DNA from: an uncultured Eubacteriales bacterium | GTDB lineage: Bacteria > Bacillota > Clostridia > Oscillospirales > Oscillospiraceae | Length of the DNA: 64,000 nt | Assembly: GCA_900317855.1 (NCBI GenBank) | Contig: ONIG01000008.1 | Span: forward strand, 1 to 64,000 | Reading direction: 5' to 3' | In this document: positions 15,730-24,178 of the stretch, one piece after another | Layout of the letters: every line of letters begins with the position of its first letter | Numbering within the stretch: the stretch's first letter is position 1 | The notes under the pieces: model-generated | The model's database searches: none | Told to the model about the DNA's origin: nothing | Seen by the model: only the letters and a program-made list of their open reading frames with translations | Made by a program: the position numbers and the translations under genes

Positions 15730-16992
15730 TCAGAGCGCCGCGCGCATGGCGGCGAAGGCTGCGTCCACCGCGCGGTAAATGTCCTGCACCGGCTCGCCGA
15801 CGAAAAACGCGCCGTTTTCATACAGCACCCGCCCGGCGACCATCGTCAGGCGCACATTCTCCTTCGAGCCGCTGTAGACGAGGTTGCGCGCAACGTTGTG
15901 CACCGGCTGCATGTTCGGCCGCTGCAGGTCGATGACGATCAGGTCCGCCTGCTTGCCGGGGGCAAGCACATCGCAGTCGGTCAGGCCCATGGCCTGCGCG
16001 CCGCCGACCGTCGCCATGCGCAGCACGTCGTCCGCCGGGAGGGCGGCCGCGTCGCCGCAGCGCAGCTTTTGCAGCACGGCGGCCAGATACATCTCGCGGA
16101 AGAAATCGAGCGCGTTGTTGCTCGACGGGCCGTCGGTGCCGATGGCCATATGGATGCCCAGAGCCCGCATCTGCTCGAGCGGGGCGATGCCGCTGGCGAG
16201 CTTGGCGTTCGAGCCGGGGTTCGTGACAGCCCAGAGTCCGCGGTCCCGGAAGATCTCCAGATCGTGCTCCGTCATGTGCACGCAGTGAAAGCCCCCGCCG
16301 CCGTAGTCAAAGTGGCCGAGAGAATCAAACAGCTCCGTCGGCGTCTTGCCCCAGCGGGCCTGGCACTCGGCCACCTCGCGCGCAGTCTCGGCATTGTGCG
16401 CAAATACCGGCGCGTGCAGCGCGCGGGCCAGCTCGCCGGCCTCGGTCATCTCGGTGAGGTTCGAGGTATACTCCGAGTGCAGGCCGAGCCGGTAGGAGAT
16501 CAGCGGGTGCAGGGCGTTGAATTTGCGATATTCCGCTTCCAGCTGCTGCGCGCTGCCGCCGCCCCCGCACAGCACCGTGCGGAAGCCGCAGTCAATGCTC
16601 GCCTGGGCGATGGCCTCGCGGAAATAGTACATGTCAAAGCCGGCCGTGATACCGCTCGTGAGATACTCAAGGATCGACAGCTTGGTGAACGCGTACACCG
16701 CCTCGGGCGTGAGCTTGGCCTCCAGCGGGAAGATCTGCTCGAACAGCCACGGCTGCAGCGGCACATCGTCGGCATATGAGCGCACAAAGCTCATGCCGGC
16801 GTGCGCGTGCGCGTTCTTGAAGCCCGGCATGACAAGATCACCACCGAGATCGATCTGCCGCTCAAATGCGGGCAGCGTCTCCGGTGCGGGGCCGATGTAG
16901 GTGATCTTGTCCCCATCGGTCCAGACCTCGTCCGTCGTGACGGACACGCCGTCCGCCATCGTGAGCGTGCGGCCGTTGAAAAAGCGGATCAT
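15730..16992 (-). CDS. Amidohydrolase, MTA/SAH deaminase-like (SsnA/MtaD group)
   Basis: The 420-residue TIM-barrel metal hydrolase resembles 5-methylthioadenosine/S-adenosylhomocysteine deaminases and related cytosine-deaminase-like enzymes. Metal ligands are visible: the HxH in NAHAHAGMSF, a histidine in VFAHNAET, another in HCVHMTEHD, and the aspartate of AIGTDGPSSNN. The first motif is NAHAHA rather than the usual NTHTH. The C-terminal end PGKQADLIVIDLQRPNMQPVHN is the typical small beta domain. ATG 16992 has GGAGG upstream, and a TTGCCA-17-TATAAT promoter lies at 17026-17054. The exact substrate is not certain. Confidence 0.85.
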   Translation of the reverse strand: MIRFFNGRTLTMADGVSVTTDEVWTDGDKITYIGPAPETLPAFERQIDLGGDLVMPGFKNAHAHAGMSFVRSYADDVPLQPWLFEQIFPLEAKLTPEAVYAFTKLSILEYLTSGITAGFDMYYFREAIAQASIDCGFRTVLCGGGGSAQQLEAEYRKFNALHPLISYRLGLHSEYTSNLTEMTEAGELARALHAPVFAHNAETAREVAECQARWGKTPTELFDSLGHFDYGGGGFHCVHMTEHDLEIFRDRGLWAVTNPGSNAKLASGIAPLEQMRALGIHMAIGTDGPSSNNALDFFREMYLAAVLQKLRCGDAAALPADDVLRMATVGGAQAMGLTDCDVLAPGKQADLIVIDLQRPNMQPVHNVARNLVYSGSKENVRLTMVAGRVLYENGAFFVGEPVQDIYRAVDAAFAAMRAAL

Positions 16993-17025
16993 ATGCCCAG
17001 CCTCCGTTTCCTGAAATGCTCCTGC

Positions 17026-17054
17026 ATTATACGCCGGATCGGCCCGCTTGGCAA
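17026..17054 (-). promoter_or_regulatory. Promoter of the amidohydrolase gene
   Basis: On the minus strand TTGCCA (17054-17049) and TATAAT (17031-17026) are 17 bases apart. Confidence 0.7.
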
Positions 17055-17081
17055 TCGATTCCGAAAAATTTCACAAACCGG

Positions 17082-17110
17082 TTGAAGCCCGGCCGGTTTT
17101 TCGCTATAAT
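17082..17110 (+). promoter_or_regulatory. Promoter of the DUF1232 gene
   Basis: TTGAAG (17082-17087) and TATAAT (17105-17110) are 17 bases apart, divergent from the amidohydrolase promoter. Confidence 0.75.
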
Positions 17111-17144
17111 GGGAAGAAATCATCTCCCATCAGGAGGCAGGATC

Positions 17145-17609
17145 ATGACCAAAGAAAACATCTATTACATGGACGACAACGCATTCGACCGCTTCTATAA
17201 GCGCGCCCGCTATCAGGCCAACAGCTTTGTGGCCGGAAAACTCGGCAGCAAGGCGGCCGATTATCTCACGACGCTGCCGGACTTTGCCTACCTTATCTGC
17301 AAGCTCATGCTCGACCCCGATGTGCCCTCGAGCCGCAAGCTCGACCTCGGCTTCGCGCTGCTGTATGTGCTCTCGCCGCTGGACCTCGTGCCGGACGCCT
17401 TCCCGCTGCTCGGCAAGATCGACGATGCGTACGCCATTCTCGTGTCGGTGGCCAAGCTCCTGCGCAGCACGGACCGCAATATCATCCTGCGCCACTGGCT
17501 CGGCGACCCCGAGACGATCGACACCGTGCGCGCGTGGCTCAACTACTTCGATGAGAAGTTTGGCTCCGGCCTGATGAAAAAGCTCGCCGGCATGGTCAAG
17601 CACGCCTGA
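17145..17609 (+). CDS. DUF1232 (YkvA-like) membrane protein
   Basis: The 154-residue protein carries the DUF1232 signature YVLSPLDLVPDAFPLLGKIDDAYA-type stretch (seen here as LLYVLSPLDLVPDAFPLLG then KIDDAYAILV), a short region that probably inserts as a membrane hairpin. The N-terminal half (FYKRARYQANSFVAGKLGSKA) is basic and helical. AGGAGG precedes ATG 17145. It has its own promoter and terminator. No biochemical role is known for the family. Confidence 0.88.
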   Translation: MTKENIYYMDDNAFDRFYKRARYQANSFVAGKLGSKAADYLTTLPDFAYLICKLMLDPDVPSSRKLDLGFALLYVLSPLDLVPDAFPLLGKIDDAYAILVSVAKLLRSTDRNIILRHWLGDPETIDTVRAWLNYFDEKFGSGLMKKLAGMVKHA

Positions 17610-17620
17610 ACAGAAACAGA

Positions 17621-17656
17621 AAAATCCCGTCATCCGGTCGGATGACGGGATTTTTT
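17621..17656. terminator. Bidirectional terminator
   Basis: AAAATCCCGTCATCC pairs with GGATGACGGGATTTTTT across GGTC, between the convergent DUF1232 and lipoprotein genes. Confidence 0.9.
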
Positions 17657-17666
17657 CATGTTGTCC

Positions 17667-18851
17667 TTACTTCTCGAACCAGTCAAACACGTCCAGCCGC
17701 TTCCAGAAGCTCTGCTTCGGCGTGAACACGGCCGCGTAGTCGATGCTGCGGAACTTCGGCTCCCAGCTGATGTCCGCCTCGTCCACCCAGCCCGTCAGCA
17801 GGCTGCCGAGCTGCTCCTGCGCCACGAGCATCCGCAGCGTCTGCTGGCTGCCGTCGCTGCTCATGACCAGATCGTCGCCCTGCGTCGGCATGCGCAGGAT
17901 AACATGATAGCCGTGCTGGCTCTCCACCACGCCGGACACCTCGTAGATCCCGAGCGCCTTGCAGGCGTCCTCAAACTCCGTGACCATGGTGCCGGAGGTG
18001 AAGCAGTAGCCGTGCGGATAGCTGCTCTCGCCGGTGTCCTCGTTGTACTGCTCCATGAGCTGGTCGAACAGCTCCACGCGCTTGTCGGGATCGGTCACAG
18101 CTTTCAGCTGCGCCGCGACCTGCTCGGCCTGCTGCTTCTTGGCGGCCTTGTCCGCGTCCGAGAGGGCGGTGCCGCTGCTGTCCGTTGTCTTGAAGAGGAT
18201 GTGCTTTGCCGTCATGTAGCTGTTTGCATCGGCATATTCCTGCACGTCCTCGTCGGAGATGTTCGCGCCGTTCTCGCCGAAGAGCTTACTGGCCAGACCG
18301 TTATAGAGATACTGCGTCCTGGTGAAGTACTTGAACAGATCCAGATCCATGTAGTACGACTGGAGCTTTTCGTTCAGCTCGGCCTCGGTGCCGCCGTCGC
18401 CCACAACGTTCTGAATGGTCTGGTCGATCGTGTCCTGCACGTACTGCTCGCCTGCCGCGTCAAACGTCACGTCGTTTTCCGCCGCCTTGGTCTCGATGAG
18501 GTGGTTCCAGGCGATGTTGTTGGTGACGCTCTTGGTCATGATATCGGTGTACGTCTCGCCCGTGCTCTCGTCATAGACCGCGCTCCAGTCCGTGATCTGC
18601 ATGCCGTACTGCTCCATGTTCGCCATGATGGCGCACAGGAAATAGGCATACTCGTTCCAGTACACGGGGCTGCCGTTGATGGTCATGACTTTTTTGCCGC
18701 TGCTGTAAGCATGGAGCGCGGCGGCATACTTATCGGCCGAGGCATCGCTGCTCTCTTCCGAGTAGCTGCGCACGCGGGTCGAGGTGCAGCCGGTCAGGCA
18801 GCAGACGGCCATTACAAGTGCCAGCAGCAGGGCGGTGATTCTGGTTTTCAT
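17667..18851 (-). CDS. prsA: PrsA-like foldase lipoprotein (peptidylprolyl isomerase)
   Basis: A 394-residue exported lipoprotein. The signal peptide MKTRITALLLALVMAVC runs into the lipobox LTGC with lipidated C22. A SurA/PrsA N-terminal chaperone domain follows (VMTINGSPVYWNEYAYFL), then a parvulin-like domain with MTAKHILFKT and, near the end, GVVESQHGYHVILRM. The role is to help secreted proteins fold at the outer face of the membrane. ATG 18851 has AAGGAAG upstream; in-frame codons up to 18929 lie in mfd and are rejected. It follows mfd by 37 bases, an arrangement known from clostridia. Confidence 0.88.
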   Translation of the reverse strand: MKTRITALLLALVMAVCCLTGCTSTRVRSYSEESSDASADKYAAALHAYSSGKKVMTINGSPVYWNEYAYFLCAIMANMEQYGMQITDWSAVYDESTGETYTDIMTKSVTNNIAWNHLIETKAAENDVTFDAAGEQYVQDTIDQTIQNVVGDGGTEAELNEKLQSYYMDLDLFKYFTRTQYLYNGLASKLFGENGANISDEDVQEYADANSYMTAKHILFKTTDSSGTALSDADKAAKKQQAEQVAAQLKAVTDPDKRVELFDQLMEQYNEDTGESSYPHGYCFTSGTMVTEFEDACKALGIYEVSGVVESQHGYHVILRMPTQGDDLVMSSDGSQQTLRMLVAQEQLGSLLTGWVDEADISWEPKFRSIDYAAVFTPKQSFWKRLDVFDWFEK

Positions 18852-18888
18852 CAGCAAACGCTTCCTTTCGTTTCGTTGCACATGGGTG

Positions 18889-21800
18889 TCATGCGCGGTC
18901 TCCCTGGGCGTCTGCCCATGCGGAAACAAACGCTCTTGCCTGTTCGATCACGTGGGTGCGGGTCTTGAGGCGCAGAATGACGCCCGGCTTTGCCCCCGCA
19001 TCCACCTTCAAGCGGCCCTTGAATTCCGGCCGGGCGTACAGTGCCGATACCTTCTGCATATCGAACTGTGCCAGCTGGAACTTCAAACAGCCGTTTTTCT
19101 GCGAAATGTCCGTCACGCCGACCTTGCCCGCATCGCTGCGCAGCAGCGCCACCTGCACGAGCGTATACACGCTCGGCGGCGGGTCGCCGAAACGGTCGAT
19201 GACCTCGTCCATGAGGTCGTCGGCCTCCGCCTCCGTGCGCACGAGCGCGATGCGGCGGTAGAGATCCATGCGCTGCTCCTGACTGGGCACATAGCTCTCC
19301 GGAATGTTGGCCGACACGGCGAGGTCGGCCGCGCACTCGGCGCGCTGCTCGGGCTTTTCGCCGCGCTCTTCGAGCACGGCCTCCTCGAGCAGCTTGAGGT
19401 ACATGTCATAGCCGACGTCGATCATATGGCCCGACTGCTCGGCCCCGAGCAGACTGCCCGCGCCGCGGATCTCCAGATCGCGCATGGCGATGCGGAAGCC
19501 GGAGTTGAACTCCGCAAACTCGCGGATGGCGCCCAGGCGCTTTTCGGCGATCTCGCTCAGTTCGCGCCCGCGCCGGAACGTCAGGTACGCGCTCGCGCGC
19601 CGGTTCGAGCGGCCCACGCGCCCGCGCAGCTGGTGCAGCTGGGCAAGGCCCATGCGGTCGGCGTCCTCGATGATGAGGGTGTTCACGTTCGGAATGTCGA
19701 TGCCGGTCTCGATGATGGTCGTGCAGACCAGGATCTGCGTCTCGCCCGTGACCATGCGCTCCATGACCGTCGAGAGCTGCTCCTCGTTCATCTGGCCGTG
19801 CGCCACGTCCACGACCGCGCCGTCGAGCATCTTCGAGATGCGCAGGGCAGTGCGCTCGATGTTTTCAATGCGGTTGTGCAGGTAGTACACCTGCCCGCCG
19901 CGCTGCAGCTCGCGGCGCATGGCGTCGCACAGCACGTTCCAGTCGTGCTCCATGACGAAGGTCTGCACCGGGATGCGGTCCTGCGGCGGCTCTTCGATGG
20001 TGGACATGTCGCGGATGCCGGACAGGGCCATGTTCAGCGTGCGCGGGATGGGCGTGGCCGAGAGCGTGAGCACGTCGACCGCGCGGCTCATCTCCTTGAT
20101 GTGCTCCTTGTGCGCCACGCCGAAGCGCTGCTCCTCGTCGACGATGAGCAGGCCGAGGTTCTTGAACTCGATATTCTTCTGCAGCAGCTTATGCGTGCCG
20201 ATCACGAGATCGCACTTGCCGCTGCGCATGTCCGCGAGCGTCTGGCGGATCTGCCCCTGCGAGCAAAAGCGCGAGAGCATCCGGATCTCGACCGGGAAAC
20301 CGTAAAACCGCTGCACGGCCGTCTGATAGTGCTGCTGGGCGAGCACGGTCGTCGGCACGAGAATGGCCGCCTGCCGCCCGTCGAGCACGCACTTCATCAC
20401 CGCGCGCAGGGCGACCTCGGTCTTGCCGTAGCCCACGTCGCCGCACAGGAGGCGGTCCATGGGCACGGGCTTTTCCATGTCGGCCTTGATCTCATCGATG
20501 CACCGGAGCTGGTCGTCCGTCTCCGGATATCCGAAATGCTCTTCAAACTCCGTCTGCCACGGACTGTCGGGCGCGAAGGCGTGTCCCTTCGTGCGGCTGC
20601 GCGCGGCGTAGAGCGCGGTGAGCTCCTTGGCCATGCTTTTTGCGGCCGCTTTGGCGCGCGTTTTCGTGCGCGCCCACTCCGTGCCGCCCATTTTGGACAG
20701 CTTCACGGGCCGATCTTCGCCCGCGCCGATGTATTTGCTCACGAGGTCGAGCTGCGTCGCCGGGACATAGAGCGTGTCAGCTCCGGCGTAGCTGATCTTG
20801 ATATAGTCTTTCACCGCGCCGTCGACCGGCATCTGCACAATGCCCGCAAAGCGGCCGATGCCGTGATATTCGTGCACGACGAGGTCGCCGACGGAAAGGT
20901 CCGTGTAGGAGTTGATCTTTTCGCGGTTCGTTTGTTTTTTGTGCTTTGCGCGCCGCAGGCCAGATGCCGCGATCTGCGTGTCCGTGAGGATGGCGAGCCT
21001 TGCATACGGAAACTCGATGCCCGCCGAGAGACTGCCCGCCGTGACGAGGCACTGCCCCGGCTCCGGCAGCGCGTCCGGGTGCTCGGCTGCCGCGGCATGG
21101 ATGCCGTGCCCGTCAAGAAACTCGCACAAAATACGCGCCCGGCGCATATCGCCCGCCAGCACGACCACGCGGTAGCCGAGATTCTGATAGTGCGCAATAT
21201 CGTCGGCCGCGGTCTGGCTGCTGCCGCCGTAGGAGGGCAGCTGCTTTGCCGTCAGGCTCACGAGCGTGCGCGCCTCAATGGGGCTGCGGCCAAGCTGCAG
21301 CCCGTCGGCCAATACGATGGGCCAGGCCTGGACCCTGCGCATCATGTCGGCAAACGGCTCGTAAAAATTTTCCGCGCGCGCGGCCATCGTGCCGCTGCGC
21401 ACGAGCAGAGCAATGTCCTCGCGCAGCTGCGCGGTGTATTCCTTCGCGCGCTCGGCGCAGCGCGCCGGCTGATCGATCAGCACGGCCGCCTCCGGCGCAA
21501 GATAGTCCAGCGCCGTGGCAAACGCGTCATACACGAAGCCCATATACCGGTCGGCCGCCGGGAGCACGCAATCATTGCAGAGCTTTTCCCCGTCGGCCCG
21601 CAGAGCCTCGGCGAGCTTCCGCGCCGTGTCGTTGTCCTTTTTCGCGGCGGCGCGCTCAGCGAGCTTTTGCAGCTTTTCGCCCAGCGCGGCGCTGCCGCCC
21701 GGATACAGCGGCGGCAGGGTCTCCGCCGCCGGCAGAATGCGGCAGCTTTCCAGCGGCTGGGTGCGCCGCTGGCTCTCGGGGTCGAAAAAGCCCATGGAAT

Positions 21801-22449
21801 CCACATCGTCGCCCCAGAACTCCACGCGCACCGGCTGCGGATACGCGGGCGAGAAAAAGTCCAGAATGCCGCCGCGGCGCGAAAACTGGCCCGGTCCCTC
21901 GACCTGTGTCGTGCGCAGATAGCCGCAGCGCAGCAGCGCATCCTCGGCGTCCTCGGGCGGGAGAGAGCTGCCGTCGCGGATCTCAAAGGCCGCCTGCAGC
22001 AGTTTTTCCTTCGGCATGGCGCGCTGCAGCAGACCGGAAACCGTGCACACCACAGCCGGCACCGTACCGGCAGCGAGCGCGTAAAGCGCGCTCAGGCGCT
22101 TTTGCTCCGTCTGGCGCGAGACGCTCTCGACCGTATAAAACGTATAGTCGCGCGCCGTCAGCAGCGGCACGTCCTGCCCCAGCAGGGCGGAGAGGTCTTT
22201 CTGAAACAGCTCGGCCGCCGCCTCGTCCGGGCATATGGCCAGCACCGGTGCGTCAAGCTGCGCGTGCATCGACGCCGCCAGCAGCGCCCGCGCACTCGCC
22301 GGCAGGCCCGAAATGCGCGCAGGAAGCCGCCCGCTCTCCAACAAGACCGGGAGGGCGGCTGCTTCCGTATCGCCGAACAGTTGTCCGGCCTGCGCGACCA
22401 AGAACAAGACAGCACCTGCTTTATGTAAAAAATCGTGTTTTTTTATCAT
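18889..22449 (-). CDS. mfd: Transcription-repair coupling factor Mfd
   Basis: The 1186-residue ATPase removes RNA polymerase stalled at DNA lesions and recruits UvrA. Parts seen in order: N-terminal UvrB-like region (IYPARG equivalent around VYSPAYPQPVRVEFWGDD), RNA-polymerase interaction domain near residues 500-570 (GDLVVHEYHGIGRF), helicase motif I LLCGDVGYGKTEVALRA, motif DEEQRFGV (Walker B), GRVGRS in motif VI, and the C-terminal TRCF domain. The start is uncertain: ATG 22449 has only a weak upstream site, and a TTG about 16 codons later has AGGTG before it. Orientation is away from dnaA. Confidence 0.95.
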   Translation of the reverse strand: MIKKHDFLHKAGAVLFLVAQAGQLFGDTEAAALPVLLESGRLPARISGLPASARALLAASMHAQLDAPVLAICPDEAAAELFQKDLSALLGQDVPLLTARDYTFYTVESVSRQTEQKRLSALYALAAGTVPAVVCTVSGLLQRAMPKEKLLQAAFEIRDGSSLPPEDAEDALLRCGYLRTTQVEGPGQFSRRGGILDFFSPAYPQPVRVEFWGDDVDSMGFFDPESQRRTQPLESCRILPAAETLPPLYPGGSAALGEKLQKLAERAAAKKDNDTARKLAEALRADGEKLCNDCVLPAADRYMGFVYDAFATALDYLAPEAAVLIDQPARCAERAKEYTAQLREDIALLVRSGTMAARAENFYEPFADMMRRVQAWPIVLADGLQLGRSPIEARTLVSLTAKQLPSYGGSSQTAADDIAHYQNLGYRVVVLAGDMRRARILCEFLDGHGIHAAAAEHPDALPEPGQCLVTAGSLSAGIEFPYARLAILTDTQIAASGLRRAKHKKQTNREKINSYTDLSVGDLVVHEYHGIGRFAGIVQMPVDGAVKDYIKISYAGADTLYVPATQLDLVSKYIGAGEDRPVKLSKMGGTEWARTKTRAKAAAKSMAKELTALYAARSRTKGHAFAPDSPWQTEFEEHFGYPETDDQLRCIDEIKADMEKPVPMDRLLCGDVGYGKTEVALRAVMKCVLDGRQAAILVPTTVLAQQHYQTAVQRFYGFPVEIRMLSRFCSQGQIRQTLADMRSGKCDLVIGTHKLLQKNIEFKNLGLLIVDEEQRFGVAHKEHIKEMSRAVDVLTLSATPIPRTLNMALSGIRDMSTIEEPPQDRIPVQTFVMEHDWNVLCDAMRRELQRGGQVYYLHNRIENIERTALRISKMLDGAVVDVAHGQMNEEQLSTVMERMVTGETQILVCTTIIETGIDIPNVNTLIIEDADRMGLAQLHQLRGRVGRSNRRASAYLTFRRGRELSEIAEKRLGAIREFAEFNSGFRIAMRDLEIRGAGSLLGAEQSGHMIDVGYDMYLKLLEEAVLEERGEKPEQRAECAADLAVSANIPESYVPSQEQRMDLYRRIALVRTEAEADDLMDEVIDRFGDPPPSVYTLVQVALLRSDAGKVGVTDISQKNGCLKFQLAQFDMQKVSALYARPEFKGRLKVDAGAKPGVILRLKTRTHVIEQARAFVSAWADAQGDRA

Positions 22450-22530
22450 ACCACAACCTGCACAGGAAAAGCAAATCCCGCGCACGGCAGATTCCATACC
22501 TTATTTATATAATAAATATCAACATTATTG

Positions 22531-22559
22531 TTGAAATAATCATGAATTTTTGCTATACT
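22531..22559 (+). promoter_or_regulatory. dnaA promoter
   Basis: TTGAAA (22531-22536) and TATACT (22554-22559) are 17 bases apart in an AT-rich stretch about 55 bases before the dnaA start. Confidence 0.75.
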
Positions 22560-22614
22560 GGTAGGGCTGATACTGGCGCATCCGCGCAATGAAAAAATTG
22601 AAGGAGCCGAACCT

Positions 22615-23937
22615 ATGGCCACCATGAATTCGCTCACCGATATCTGGTCCGTCGTGATGGACAGCCTCTCGCAGGAGCTGACCCAGACGGCGATCAATAC
22701 CTGGTTTTCCGATTGTACCCCCATTGAGATCAATAATAATACGCTCATCGTGCACACCACGTCGGATTTTAAGCGCAGCATCATTCAATCGCGCTTTGAA
22801 AAGACGATCTGCGCCGTGCTGTATGATCTGTTCTCCTGCCCGTTTGAGCTCGTCGTGCTCGCCGGGGACGATGAGCTGCTCGAGTATCGCGAGAAGCGCC
22901 CGTCGTCCGAGGAGATGCCGGAGATGGACGGCTATACGTTCGACCGCTTCATCGTCGGCCCGAGCAACAAGTTCGCCCACGCGGCGGCCATCGCCGTGTC
23001 GCAGAATCCCGGCAAGGCGTATAACCCCCTGCTCATCTACGGCAACTCCGGCCTCGGCAAGACGCACCTGCTGCTCGCCATCGGTCAGACCATCCGCCAC
23101 AACAATCCATCGGCAAAAATTGCCTACGTCAAGGGCGAGGAGTTTGTCAACCAGATGGTCAAATCCATCGGCACCGGCACGGCCGAGAACTTCCGCCAGA
23201 AATACCGCAACGCGGATCTGCTGCTCATGGACGATATTCAGTTCATCGCCGGCAAGGACAGCACACAGGAGGAATTTTTCCACACCTTCAACTGCCTGTA
23301 TGAGGCCGGCAAACAGATCGTCGTGACCTCCGACCGGCCGCCGAAGGAGATGAAGCGCCTCGACGACCGTCTGTGCACCCGGCTCGAGGGCGGTCTGCTC
23401 GCGGACGTTCAGCCGCCGGATCTCGAGACGCGCACGGCCATCATCCGCACGAAGGCCGCGCAGTTCGGCATGATCCTCTCCGAGGACGTTGTCAAGTACA
23501 TCGCGGAAAACATCACGTCGAACGTCCGTCAGCTCGAAGGTGTTGTCAAACGCCTGACCGCTTACCGCGACATTCTCGACGATACGATCACGGTCGATTC
23601 CGTCAAGCGCGCCATCCGGGACGTCATCCGCACCGGCACCTACATCCCCACGCCAGACGTCATCATTGAAGAGTCCGCGCGCTCGTTCCAGCTCTCCGGC
23701 GCCGACCTGCGCGGGCAGAGCCGCAACAAAAAGACCGCCATGGCCCGCCAGATCGCCATGTACCTCATGCGCAACCTCACGAACCTCCCGCTCAAGGAGA
23801 TCGGTGAGGAATTCGGCGGCCGCAACCACGCCACCGTGCTCAGCTCCATCCGCAAGGTCGAGGAGCTGCTCAAGTCCGATCCCGAAATTGCCGCCACCGT
23901 GCGCGACATCACCAGCAACATCAACTCGAAGAACTGA
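22615..23937 (+). CDS. dnaA: Chromosomal replication initiator DnaA
   Basis: The 440-residue AAA+ initiator binds DnaA boxes and melts the origin. Domain I is at residues 1-85; the linker is short (about 90-105). Walker A is GNSGLGKTH (143-151), Walker B LLLMDDIQFI (about 203-212), and domain IV ends with GGRNHATVLSSIRKVE, the DnaA-box recognition helix-turn-helix. AAGGAG lies 8 bases before ATG 22615. The origin follows the gene directly. The segment LDDRLCTRLEGGLLAD differs slightly from the common LxSRFEWGLxxD at the arginine-finger region. Confidence 0.98.
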   Translation: MATMNSLTDIWSVVMDSLSQELTQTAINTWFSDCTPIEINNNTLIVHTTSDFKRSIIQSRFEKTICAVLYDLFSCPFELVVLAGDDELLEYREKRPSSEEMPEMDGYTFDRFIVGPSNKFAHAAAIAVSQNPGKAYNPLLIYGNSGLGKTHLLLAIGQTIRHNNPSAKIAYVKGEEFVNQMVKSIGTGTAENFRQKYRNADLLLMDDIQFIAGKDSTQEEFFHTFNCLYEAGKQIVVTSDRPPKEMKRLDDRLCTRLEGGLLADVQPPDLETRTAIIRTKAAQFGMILSEDVVKYIAENITSNVRQLEGVVKRLTAYRDILDDTITVDSVKRAIRDVIRTGTYIPTPDVIIEESARSFQLSGADLRGQSRNKKTAMARQIAMYLMRNLTNLPLKEIGEEFGGRNHATVLSSIRKVEELLKSDPEIAATVRDITSNINSKN

Positions 23938-24130
23938 TTTCCACATCCGGCTGTTATTCTAACGTGGAAAGTGTGTGGAAAGCTGTTGGGTCTAAAAATG
24001 TCATTTTTCGTCAGTTTTTAAGTTACCAACTTTTCCACAATCTTTTCCACACGGTTTTTCCCGCTGCCGCAAGGTTTTCAGCTGGTTTTCCACCAAACGA
24101 ACACCCCTACTACTACTACTAAATTTATGC
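23937..24130. other. Replication origin oriC with DnaA boxes and DnaA-trios
   Basis: The dnaA-dnaN gap holds a cluster of DnaA-box-like 9-mers, each one base or two from TTATCCACA: ATTTCCACA (23937-23945), the complement CTTTCCACA (23982-23974), TTTTCCACA (24031-24039 and 24043-24051) and TTTTCCACC (24086-24094). Right of the last box comes CCCC and five CTA repeats (24107-24121), which on the complementary strand are the 3'-GAT-5' DnaA-trios described for the Bacillus subtilis origin unwinding region. AT-rich DNA follows. The order box, GC cluster, trios, AT-rich matches the known architecture. Confidence 0.88.
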
Positions 24131-24178
24131 TTTCTATCTTTCGGATAGACGCAGCGATTCTGATTAAGGAGGCCGCCC

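Noticed and set aside
18784..22428. Long plus-strand open frame across prsA-like and mfd genes
   Set aside because: Antisense shadow of Mfd, rich in His, Arg, Ala and without domains.
24107..24121. CTA x5 as a simple microsatellite
   Set aside because: Its place behind DnaA boxes and a C cluster inside oriC fits DnaA-trios better than random repeat.
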